Source: CAZSBB01 sp964605235
GTDB lineage: Bacteria > Planctomycetota > Phycisphaerae > Phycisphaerales > Phycisphaeraceae
NCBI GenBank assembly: GCA_964605235.1
Contig: CAZSBB010000011.1
Coordinates: 62,001-126,000, forward strand
Direction of reading: 5' to 3'
DNA length: 64,000 bases
This document shows positions 51,985-59,441 of this stretch, in pieces. Positions within the stretch are counted from its first letter, which is position 1. Every line of letters starts with the position of its first letter. The translations under genes were made by a program, and so were the position numbers. The notes below the pieces were generated by a model that ran no database searches, was not told the origin of the DNA, and was given only the letters and a program-made list of their open reading frames with translations.

Positions 51985-52947
51985 TCACTCGCTGATCCGA
52001 AGCACCTGGCTCTGCACTTTCTCGTCCACCACCTGCGCCAGCCGGTTGGGGCCGATGGTCATGGTCGAGGAGATGCGCGTGGTCTGCACCGTATTTCTGC
52101 CGACGGCTTCGTGACGCGACAGGTCGAACATCACCTGCGTCTGCCAGCCGCCTTCCTCCAGCCGCACCTCCAGATTGGCTTCCGGCGGCAGCTCCTTCAT
52201 CTGCTCCTGATCCGGCGTGAGCGACAGCCGGGCGTTGCCGCTGATGATCGCCACCGGGATGCCCGCGAGATTCTCCAGGCCGTCAAAGCGGTAGGTCGTT
52301 TCGTGATGCAGTTGGCCCGCTTCGTGCTTCCAGTCGAAGGTGGTGGACCACGTGGCGCCGATGGCGGCGCGCGCCAGGGCGAAAGGCACGGTCGCCAGAT
52401 CACTGGCGGATTCCAGGAAATCCAGCTCGCTGGGCACTTCAATGCCTTCGCCGGCCTGCTGCCGCATGCGGTCCACGCCCGCGACGATGCTTGCCGCCGA
52501 GCCGTCGGGGTTCATCTTCACCTCCACCGGCAGTGCCGCGACCGCCGCCAGGTGCTGGTAGACCGTTTCGTTGTCGCCGCGCCCTTCCCGGGTGTCGTGA
52601 TGCTGCACCTGCCCGTCGGGCAGCGTGATGTCCAGGGCGATCCAGTCGATGGTCATGGCGCACACCGCGCTGCCGTCGGGCTCCACGCTCTGCACGGTCC
52701 AGGTGATCTGGCCGGTGTAGGCCATGCGGTTGTCGACGTTGCGGGTCTGATCGCCCACGGTGGCGGTGATCCGCCGATCGCGCTGGGTCCAGAACGAATA
52801 GCGCGTCGCCCGCCCGGTCACGTAGCGCGGCTGCAGGTTCACACTCTCGCCGGCGGGGCTTTGTGCCGTCGCCGTCTGGGGAATGCTCAGCAACATCAGC
52901 AGCAGCGCCAGCAGCGCCGCACTACGACGGGGAAGTGCGCATGTCAT
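51985..52947 (-). CDS. Hypothetical exported protein
   Basis: A 320-residue protein with a signal peptide (basic start, LLALLLMLLSIPQTATAQS, cleavage after ATA). The mature part is beta-rich: RYVTGRATRYSFWTQRDRRI, YTGQITWTVQSVEPDGSAVC and ETTYRFDGLENLAGIPVAII, an all-beta planctomycete family (DUF6263-like, uncertain). Probably periplasmic. Function unknown. Confidence 0.7.
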   Translation of the reverse strand: MTCALPRRSAALLALLLMLLSIPQTATAQSPAGESVNLQPRYVTGRATRYSFWTQRDRRITATVGDQTRNVDNRMAYTGQITWTVQSVEPDGSAVCAMTIDWIALDITLPDGQVQHHDTREGRGDNETVYQHLAAVAALPVEVKMNPDGSAASIVAGVDRMRQQAGEGIEVPSELDFLESASDLATVPFALARAAIGATWSTTFDWKHEAGQLHHETTYRFDGLENLAGIPVAIISGNARLSLTPDQEQMKELPPEANLEVRLEEGGWQTQVMFDLSRHEAVGRNTVQTTRISSTMTIGPNRLAQVVDEKVQSQVLRISE

Positions 52948-53013
52948 GTGGTCATCATATCCCCGAGCCTGGGTTCAGGGGGATTCCGAGGGGGGCGTGG
53001 GTTCCGGGGAGAA

Positions 53014-53076
53014 GATCCGGGCTTGCCCGGACATTGGTATGCCGCTGCGTGAAATCGTGTCCGGGCCAGTCCGGAC
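53014..53076. repeat. Two GTCCGGGC-type palindromes
   Basis: GATCCGGGCTTGCCCGGAC (53014-53032) and GTCCGGGCCAGTCCGGAC (53059-53076), same family as 15102 and 19390. They fill the divergent gap before the sulfatase. Confidence 0.75.
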
Positions 53077-53181
53077 CTGCAAGACCGATGCTTCACGCCG
53101 GGTTGTTCCAAGCGGACCACCGCCGTACCGCGGCGGCCGACTGTTTTGCGTCCGGACATAACATGCACGCACGGAAATCCC

Positions 53182-54732
53182 ATGCCGCGCACTCCCAACA
53201 TCGTGATCGTGATGGCCGAGCAATGGTCGCCCTTTGCCGACCCGCTGCAGTGCGCTTTGCCGGTGGACATGCCCGCGCTGGCGCTGCTGGCGCGCTCGAG
53301 CACCTGCTTCACGCACGCGCACTGCAACGCCCCGGTGTGCGGGCCTTCGCGGGCGAGCTTTCTCACCGGGTTGTATGTGCATCATCACCAGACGTGGGAC
53401 AACGGCTCGATTATTCCGCCGCATGTGCCGACCTTCGCCCACCTGCTCAACCAGGCGGGTTACCAGACCGCCATGTGCGGGCGCATGCATCTGCATGGGA
53501 TGGATCAGCAGCGCGGGTTCGGACTGCGGCTGTCGTCGGAGATCATCAATCCGCTGCCGGTGTGCGACGCGGATATGCCCGGCGCGCTGACGTCGGTGCC
53601 GCCGGCGATTGCCCAGATGCCGCGCCCTGCTCAGGGTTACGCGCCGACGTTCAGCGACAGTCCGATTTATCAGCACGATCGCTATGTCACCGAGCGCGCC
53701 GTCGATTTTCTGCAGAACCGGCGCGGCGAGCGCGACGGCCGGCCGTTTGCGTTGGTGGTGGGTTACTTCGCGGCACACAGCGGGTTCAAGCCGTGCCCGG
53801 AGCTGGCGCCGCTGTACGAAAAATATCGGCAGCGCGCGTTGCCCGTCCCGGCGTTCACGCCCGACCACTTCGCGCAGCTCCCCGAACACTTCCAGCGCCT
53901 GCATGGCTACGGCAAGCCGAGCTCCCGAATGTTCGACCCCGAGCATCATCGGCATGAACTGGCGTGGTACCTCGCCCGCGTGGAGTACTTCGATCAGCAG
54001 TTGGGGCGGGTGCTCGCAGCTTTGGATGCATCGGGCCAGCGCGACGACACGCTCCTGCTCGTCACCGCCGACCACGGCGAAAGCATGGGCCACCGCGGCT
54101 ACTGGGGCAAGATGAACTTCACCGAACGCGCCCAGCGCGTGCCGCTGTACGTCCGCACGCCGGGACAGACCCATTCCCGGCAGATCGACAACCACCCCGC
54201 CATGCTGGTGGATGTGCTGCCCACGCTGGCGGATTACGCGGGCATCGGCGTGGCGGGTCCCTGCGATGGCGCAAGCCTGCGGCCGGTGCTGGAGGATCCC
54301 GCGCGCGCTGAGCCGGGGCGTCTGGTGTGCAGCGAATACCACGGCTACCTCAGCCCGGCCGGCATGTACATGACCCTCCGCGACGGCTGGAAATACTGCC
54401 ATTACCAGTGCGAAACCGATGAACTGTATGACCTGCACCGCGACCCTGAGGAGACGCACAATCGGATTGCCGACCCGGCAGCGCAGGCGCGTTTGCACAG
54501 CCTTCGCGCTGACCTGGCCAGCGCGCTGGATGTACGCGCCACCGAGCGGGCAGTGACGACGTACAACGCCCAGCGCCGCGCCAGCCATCTGGGGTTGATC
54601 AGCAATGTGGACCTGATGAACGAACTGGCGCACCAGCACCGCCGCTGGCGCGACGCCCTGGCGGAACCGTGGTGGGACGGCGGGAAATACATCGGCCAGT
54701 GGGAACCGGCGCCGGTCAATCCCATCCGTTAG
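53182..54732 (+). CDS. Sulfatase
   Basis: About 516 residues of alkaline-phosphatase-like fold. PNIVIVMAEQWSP begins the metal-binding strand; the usual Asp here is Glu. The formylglycine motif is NAPVCGPSRASFLTGLY (C-x-P-x-R). Late metal ligands are in LLLVTADHGESMG, followed by KMNFTERAQRVPLYVRTP, and ends near SEYHGYLSPAGMYM. No signal peptide is seen, so it may be cytosolic. The stop codon TAG comes from the REP (CGTTAG), giving an Arg-stop end. Substrate unknown; anaerobic or FGE maturation gene is not in the window. Confidence 0.85.
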   Translation: MPRTPNIVIVMAEQWSPFADPLQCALPVDMPALALLARSSTCFTHAHCNAPVCGPSRASFLTGLYVHHHQTWDNGSIIPPHVPTFAHLLNQAGYQTAMCGRMHLHGMDQQRGFGLRLSSEIINPLPVCDADMPGALTSVPPAIAQMPRPAQGYAPTFSDSPIYQHDRYVTERAVDFLQNRRGERDGRPFALVVGYFAAHSGFKPCPELAPLYEKYRQRALPVPAFTPDHFAQLPEHFQRLHGYGKPSSRMFDPEHHRHELAWYLARVEYFDQQLGRVLAALDASGQRDDTLLLVTADHGESMGHRGYWGKMNFTERAQRVPLYVRTPGQTHSRQIDNHPAMLVDVLPTLADYAGIGVAGPCDGASLRPVLEDPARAEPGRLVCSEYHGYLSPAGMYMTLRDGWKYCHYQCETDELYDLHRDPEETHNRIADPAAQARLHSLRADLASALDVRATERAVTTYNAQRRASHLGLISNVDLMNELAHQHRRWRDALAEPWWDGGKYIGQWEPAPVNPIR

Positions 54733-54812
54733 CTCCGGGCTCCGCCCGGGGACATGTGTGCCGCATCCCATGGGTTGGCGGGAGAATCCCCCGGCGGAGC
54801 CGGGGGCTAACG
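54728..54812. repeat. REP pair between the sulfatase and RAYT genes
   Basis: GTTAGCTCCGGGCTCCGCCC then GGGGA (54728-54751) and its inverse partner CCCCCGGCGGAGCCGGGGGC then TAAC (54788-54811). The pair is arranged head to head. Both convergent genes end inside them with CGT-TAG. Confidence 0.85.
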
Positions 54813-55283
54813 GGATTGGTCGATAACGAGTTGCCGATGCCCGGGATGCCGGTGGATGTAGCCGGCGCGGGTTGTCACCGCCTCGGGGGTGAAGCAGTAG
54901 CGTTTGTCGTAGCCAACCGTCCAGATTCGCCCACCGCCCAAAGCCTGGCGCATGCGGGTTTTCAAGCGTCCGGCAACCGTGGCGACCGCGTCCGTTTTGT
55001 GGTCAATCAGCAAATGCACGTGCCAGGATTCGATGGCGACGGCCAGCAGGCGATAGTGAAATTCCGCGCTTGCAGTTCGCAAGGCATCGAATGCAATTTG
55101 TTGCTGGATCGTGTTGAGCAGGACGGGATTGCCCGTCATTCGTCTGGAAGCGGTTTGCAGCAACGCCGGATTGCCGGGCAGGATGACGCCATCATCCACA
55201 TAGCCGCGCACATCGCCCGGCAACCATGCCCCATAGGTGGTGGTGGTCAGCATGGTAGCCAGCAGGTTTTGCCGCAGTTGCAT
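54807..55283 (-). CDS. REP-associated tyrosine transposase (RAYT/TnpA_REP)
   Basis: A 158-residue single-domain HUH enzyme. Seen: LTTTTYGAWLPGDVRGYVDD at the start (family hallmark TYGxWLxGDxRG), SWHVHLLIDHK (HxH metal motif of HUH endonucleases) and a late AGYIHRHP with the catalytic Tyr region near residue 148. RAYTs cleave and move REP palindromes without being a full IS. REP-like repeats flank both sides (54728-54812; 55308-55425), as expected. Stop TAG lies in the REP. ATG 55283 or 55253. Confidence 0.88.
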   Translation of the reverse strand: MQLRQNLLATMLTTTTYGAWLPGDVRGYVDDGVILPGNPALLQTASRRMTGNPVLLNTIQQQIAFDALRTASAEFHYRLLAVAIESWHVHLLIDHKTDAVATVAGRLKTRMRQALGGGRIWTVGYDKRYCFTPEAVTTRAGYIHRHPGHRQLVIDQSR

Positions 55284-55307
55284 CGGGGCATGATATCGCC
55301 ATCACCC

Positions 55308-55425
55308 GTTAGCCCCGGGCTTTGCCCGGGGATGTATGTGCCACAACACATAGGTTGGCGAACAATCCCCCGGCAGAGCCGGGGGCTAATGGGGAAGCGT
55401 CCGTTAGCCCCGGGCTCTGCCCGGG
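55308..55425. repeat. Three REP palindromes upstream of the RAYT gene
   Basis: GTTAGCCCCGGGCTTTGCCC then GGGGA (55308-55331), inverse copy CCCCCGGCAGAGCCGGGGGC then TAAT (55367-55390) and another direct copy GTTAGCCCCGGGCTCTGCCC then GGGA (55403-55425). Same family as 54728 and 23922. Confidence 0.88.
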
Positions 55426-55451
55426 AATGATTTGGTGCAATGAGGCATGCC

Positions 55452-56480
55452 TTACGCCGCGCCGGCAACTTCCAGCGAGGGCATGCGCACGTCGGTCAAG
55501 CCCATGTGCCGCTCGAACTCCGACTTGCTCATGGCGTACAACTCGTCGGTGATCTCCCCCCGGTCGGCCATGCCCAGCAGCAGGTCGCGCAGCTGGGCGA
55601 AGTCGTGGGCCTGCCCCTCCCGCAGTTCCTTGGTCGCCCACAACCACGCCGACTGATACGGCTGGGTCGAGTCATAGCGGGAAATCTGAATCGGGCAGCC
55701 CGGCTGAACGTTCTTGTACCAGTAGTACTCGTAATCGTTCATCCCGTCGGGCGTGTTCTGGTAGGGCACGGGTTGCAGCTGATCGTGGACCGCCAGAGCG
55801 CCCTTGACGTAGCGTTCGCGGTCGTGCCGCATTTCCCAGAGGTTGAGGATTTCTCCGCCCTTGATCAGCCCGTAGAAGTGATGCTGGGGATCGAAGAAGC
55901 ACCACTTGCCGTCGAGATAAACCTCGGCGACGGTGTGGCCGCCGAGCAGCCGGTTGGGGTCGCGCTGCAGGTCGATCCACGCCCACTGCATGGCGGGGCG
56001 CGCCTGGATGCCCAGCATCTGCGCCATGGCGGTCAGCAGCCGGGCGCGACACGAGCAGTGGCCGCCGCCCTTGAGCAGGGTGTGCTCGTCGGATTCGTTG
56101 TACAGAAAGACGGGAACCTTGGGATAGCACTGGATCAGGTGCTGATCCATGGACTGGGAAAGGGTGATGATCTTTTCGCGGTCGGACATGCCGGCGGTGA
56201 TGAGGCTGTCGATGTACTTCTCCAGCACCGGGTGCGTGCCGCGGCGGTAGGTGGTGGTGATCTTGCCGAAGTCGCCGTGATAGATGTACTCGTAGGTTTC
56301 GTCGTTGAGCAGCAGGCCGTTGACCGAGACCTGCCAGAACGGCGAACCGGGGCGCGCCAGCCCTTCATTGGTCATGGTGAACGCCATCTGCACCGCGCGC
56401 AGATGCTGGTCGGCAAGATAGGGACGCCGGCCGACGTACTTGCGGAAGGCGGCAGGGACGAGGTCACGGGTGAGCTGCAT
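55452..56480 (-). CDS. Transglutaminase-like domain protein
   Basis: About 342 residues. The papain-like triad is visible: GGGHCSCRARLLTAMAQMLG (Cys), LLGGHTVAEVYLDGKW (His) and CFFDPQHHFYG (Asp). The N-terminal FTMTNEGLARPGSPFWQVSV region and a C-terminal AMSKSEFERHMGLTDVR are family-unclear. Bacterial transglutaminase-like proteins are usually proteases or peptidases. ATG 56480 is preceded by GGAATCAATC. No signal peptide. Confidence 0.82.
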   Translation of the reverse strand: MQLTRDLVPAAFRKYVGRRPYLADQHLRAVQMAFTMTNEGLARPGSPFWQVSVNGLLLNDETYEYIYHGDFGKITTTYRRGTHPVLEKYIDSLITAGMSDREKIITLSQSMDQHLIQCYPKVPVFLYNESDEHTLLKGGGHCSCRARLLTAMAQMLGIQARPAMQWAWIDLQRDPNRLLGGHTVAEVYLDGKWCFFDPQHHFYGLIKGGEILNLWEMRHDRERYVKGALAVHDQLQPVPYQNTPDGMNDYEYYWYKNVQPGCPIQISRYDSTQPYQSAWLWATKELREGQAHDFAQLRDLLLGMADRGEITDELYAMSKSEFERHMGLTDVRMPSLEVAGAA

Positions 56481-56573
56481 GTGATTGATTCCGTGGGATG
56501 GAAAAGCACCCATGATATCGGGATGCCGACGCACACCCAAGCCGACAGCGGTAGCGGTGGTGCAGGATTGGTT

Positions 56574-57422
56574 TCAGGCTGGGGGGGTGGCGGGGGGATT
56601 CGCCGCGCGGCGGGCCGTCCACAGCGATTTGCCGGCATAGACCAGCACAAACACCGCAGTGGCGCAGAGCACAATCGCAGCCCCGGAGGAAACGTTCAGG
56701 AAGTAGGACAGATATAGCCCCACGACCCCTGATCCACAGGCGATGCCGCTGGCCAGCGCCATCATGGGTCGCAGCCGACGGGTCAGCAGGCCGGCCGCAG
56801 CGGCGGGGCTGACCAGCATGGCGCTGGTGAGCACCACGCCCACCGCCTGGATGCCGCACACCACGGTGACCGCCAGCAGCAGCAGCAGAACGAGTCGGAG
56901 TCGATCCGGATTCAAGCCAATGGCGCGGGCGTAGCCGGGATCGACGGAAGTCAGCTCCAGCTCTTTGTGCAGAATGGTCAGCGTCAACAGCACCAGGATC
57001 GCCACAGCCACCATGACCCACAGGTCCAGTGCGGTGACACCGAGAATGTTGCCAAAGAGCATATGGGTCAGGTCACGGAAGGAGCGGGTGGCGCTGATGA
57101 GCAGGATGCCCAGGGCGAACATGCCGGTGAAGAGGATGCCGATGGCGGTGTCTTCGCGCACCTGATGTCGCCGCGACACGACGGCAATACCTAGAGCGGT
57201 CAGCAAGTCCGCCAGCAGCGCGCCCAGCAACAGGTTCCAGCCTTGCAGATGCGCGACCACCAGGCCCGGCATCGCGGTGTGCGCCATGGCGTCACCCACA
57301 AACGCCATGCGGCGCAGCACGACATAGCAGCCCAGGCTGGCGCAGGTCACGCCCACCAGCAGTGCCGCCAGCAGGCCCTGACGCATGAACGCGAATTCCA
57401 GCGGCTCAAGCAGATGCATCAT
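56574..57422 (-). CDS. Metal ABC transporter permease (ZnuB/TroC type)
   Basis: A 282-residue permease with about eight TM helices. Family blocks seen: CYVVLRRMAFVGDAMAHTAM (coupling region), GLVVAHLQGWNLLLGALLAD, ILFTGMFALGILL, RAIGLNPDRLRLVLLLLLAV and QAVGVVLTSAMLVSPAAAAG. ATG 57422 has AGGAG seven bases upstream; the longer frame is rejected. It overlaps the ATPase gene by 17 bases. Part of a zinc/manganese importer. Confidence 0.92.
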   Translation of the reverse strand: MMHLLEPLEFAFMRQGLLAALLVGVTCASLGCYVVLRRMAFVGDAMAHTAMPGLVVAHLQGWNLLLGALLADLLTALGIAVVSRRHQVREDTAIGILFTGMFALGILLISATRSFRDLTHMLFGNILGVTALDLWVMVAVAILVLLTLTILHKELELTSVDPGYARAIGLNPDRLRLVLLLLLAVTVVCGIQAVGVVLTSAMLVSPAAAAGLLTRRLRPMMALASGIACGSGVVGLYLSYFLNVSSGAAIVLCATAVFVLVYAGKSLWTARRAANPPATPPA

Positions 57423-58200
57423 GAACGCGCTCCTGGCCGATGGTTCCGCAGCAGGCCCGGGGTTCGGGGGTGCGGGCGCCTGGTCCGGGTGTCGCCAGAC
57501 GCCGCCCATCGTGCAGGCAGAGCACTTGATCGACCTGCTCGTCCAGTCGGCCGTGATCGTGGGTGGCGACAATCACGCTGCGCCCTTCGGTGCGCAACTG
57601 CGCCAGGGTCTGCTGAAAAATCCGGCGGGTGTCGATATCCACGGCATTGAGCGGCTCATCGAACAACAGCAGTTGCGCTTGCTGCACCAATGCCCGCGCC
57701 AGCAAGGTGCGCTGCTGCTGCCCCCCGGACAGTTCCCCGATCTGCCGTCGCGCAAGGTGGGCGATGCCCAGCCGATCCAGTGCGTGCTGGACAATCTGCT
57801 CGTCGGCGGCCGTCGGGCGGCGTAACCAACCCAGATGCACGAAGCGGCCCGACAGCGCCAGCCGGCGCACATCAATGGGGAAACTCCAGTCCAACTCGCT
57901 GAGCTGGGCGAGGTACGCCACCCGATGATGGCACGCGCCCGCCGCTCGCCCATGAATCTGAATGCTGCCCTGCTGCGGCGTGATCAGTCCCGCCAGCGCT
58001 TTGAGCAGGGTGCTCTTGCCTGAACCGTTGGCTCCAACCAGCATGAGTTGCTGACCCGCCGGCAGGTGCAGATGGTCAAGCACCAGCGCCGGCCGGGCGA
58101 AGCCGGGATAGGTAATGCATAAGTCGCGGAGGGATACCGCCGGCGCGCCCTCCACCGCCGGCACATGAGCGCGGCCGCTGTAACCCAGATGCCAGCTCAT
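57406..58200 (-). CDS. Metal ABC transporter ATP-binding protein (ZnuC type)
   Basis: A 264-residue ATPase: Walker A VGANGSGKST, signature ELSGGQQQRTLLAR, Walker B LLLFDEPLNAVDIDT, H-loop IVATHDHGRLDEQ. Its ATG overlaps the stop of the binding-protein gene (ATGA) and its tail overlaps the permease start, so the three genes are one coupled operon. Confidence 0.94.
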   Translation of the reverse strand: MSWHLGYSGRAHVPAVEGAPAVSLRDLCITYPGFARPALVLDHLHLPAGQQLMLVGANGSGKSTLLKALAGLITPQQGSIQIHGRAAGACHHRVAYLAQLSELDWSFPIDVRRLALSGRFVHLGWLRRPTAADEQIVQHALDRLGIAHLARRQIGELSGGQQQRTLLARALVQQAQLLLFDEPLNAVDIDTRRIFQQTLAQLRTEGRSVIVATHDHGRLDEQVDQVLCLHDGRRLATPGPGARTPEPRACCGTIGQERVHDASA

Positions 58201-59174
58201 TGCGGGCTCAGGGCTTTGACGATGGCGGTTACGTTGGCGCGCATCATGCCCACATAGCTGGCGCCGGGACTGTCCGGCTCGCCCAGCGCGTCGGTGTACA
58301 GCGTGGTGACAAAACGCACCTTGGCTTCCCGGGCGATCTGCTCCATCAACTGCGGGTTGTGCATGTTTTCGGTGAACACCGCCGGCACACCGCTGCGCCG
58401 GATTTCCTGCACCACCTTGGCGACCTGCCGCGCCGAGGGGTCCGCAGCTTCGGTGGTCAGCGAGCCGAGCACGGTGGCGGCAACCTTGAAGTCGTACCGC
58501 TGCGCGAAGTAGCCCAGCGAGTCATGCGTGGTCACCAGCAGCCGACGGGCAACGGGCACCTGCGCCACCTGCTGTACGATCCAGGCGTCCAGTTCCTCCA
58601 GTTCGCGCAGGTACTTTTGGGCGTTGGCTTGGTACTGGGCGGCCCCCGCCGGATCGTAACTCGCCAGCGCCTGGGCGATGTTGCGGGTCATGATCATCAC
58701 GTTGTGTACGTCCTGCCAGCAATGCGGGTCCACGTCCTCATGGTGGTGGTGGTGGTGGTCCGAGTCTTTGGCGGAGGACTCGGGGGATTCCGACTCGTTG
58801 GCGTGGCGCGGCTTTACGCCGGTGCTGGCGCAGACGCGCTGGGCGTGCGTGCCGGAGGATTGGTAGAGCTTGTCCAGCCATGTTTCAAAGCCCAGCCCGT
58901 TTTCAAACAGCAGGGCGGCTTCCGCCAGCGCCTTGGCGTCGCCGGGGGTCGGCTCATAGGTGTGGGCGTCGCCGCCGGGGCCCACCAGCACGCGCAGTTG
59001 CACCCGCGATCCCGCCACCTTGGCCACCACATCCGCCAGAATGCTGTGGGTGACCACCGCTGTCGGGGCGTTGGCGGTCGCGGCGGCGCTGACGGTCGTA
59101 CTCACGAACCATCCGACCATTCCCATCAACAGAGCCAAGCTGGTTCGAGACCTCAACCTCTGGTGCATGGACAT
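58197..59174 (-). CDS. Metal ABC transporter substrate-binding protein (ZnuA type)
   Basis: A 325-residue periplasmic cluster A-I protein. Signal peptide to ATVSA-like site (TTVSAAATANA). Metal ligands: VGPGGDAHTYEPTPGDAKAL (His), DPHCWQDVHNVMIM (His), LLVTTHDSLGYFAQRY (His) and late FVTTLYTDALGEP (Asp). A His-rich loop (DSDHHHHHHED) precedes the second ligand, as in zinc ZnuA proteins. ATG 59174 has GGAGG seven bases upstream. Zinc preferred, manganese not excluded. Confidence 0.93.
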   Translation of the reverse strand: MSMHQRLRSRTSLALLMGMVGWFVSTTVSAAATANAPTAVVTHSILADVVAKVAGSRVQLRVLVGPGGDAHTYEPTPGDAKALAEAALLFENGLGFETWLDKLYQSSGTHAQRVCASTGVKPRHANESESPESSAKDSDHHHHHHEDVDPHCWQDVHNVMIMTRNIAQALASYDPAGAAQYQANAQKYLRELEELDAWIVQQVAQVPVARRLLVTTHDSLGYFAQRYDFKVAATVLGSLTTEAADPSARQVAKVVQEIRRSGVPAVFTENMHNPQLMEQIAREAKVRFVTTLYTDALGEPDSPGASYVGMMRANVTAIVKALSPQ

Positions 59175-59213
59175 TGATCGACCTCCAAGGGAGCGGATGG
59201 GGAGCCACATATC

Positions 59214-59233
59214 GATAACGATATATTATTATC
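59214..59233. promoter_or_regulatory. Fur/Zur/DtxR-like dyad upstream of the metal importer
   Basis: GATAACGATATATTATTATC: GATAA and TTATC arms in an AT-rich island, 40 bases before the binding-protein start. Similar dyads bind Zur, Fur or MntR in other bacteria. Part of the divergent promoter region with the GH116 gene (59175-59441), where I see no gene. Confidence 0.5.
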
Positions 59234-59441
59234 AATTATTGTCAAGCGTCTTCCGTTCCCGGGGTTCTCTGCTCGCCTGGTTGAACAGGGGCAATCGCAT
59301 TGACGCTCTTGCGGTTGAAAAAGTGACCTGGCGACGAGCAGTCGACGTTCTGACGGCGTCCCGGTTGACGATCAGGCCGGTCGCAGTAGACTACGTGTAA
59401 TTACCCGATACGAGAAATACCGCCATTCCCGGAGCTGTTTC

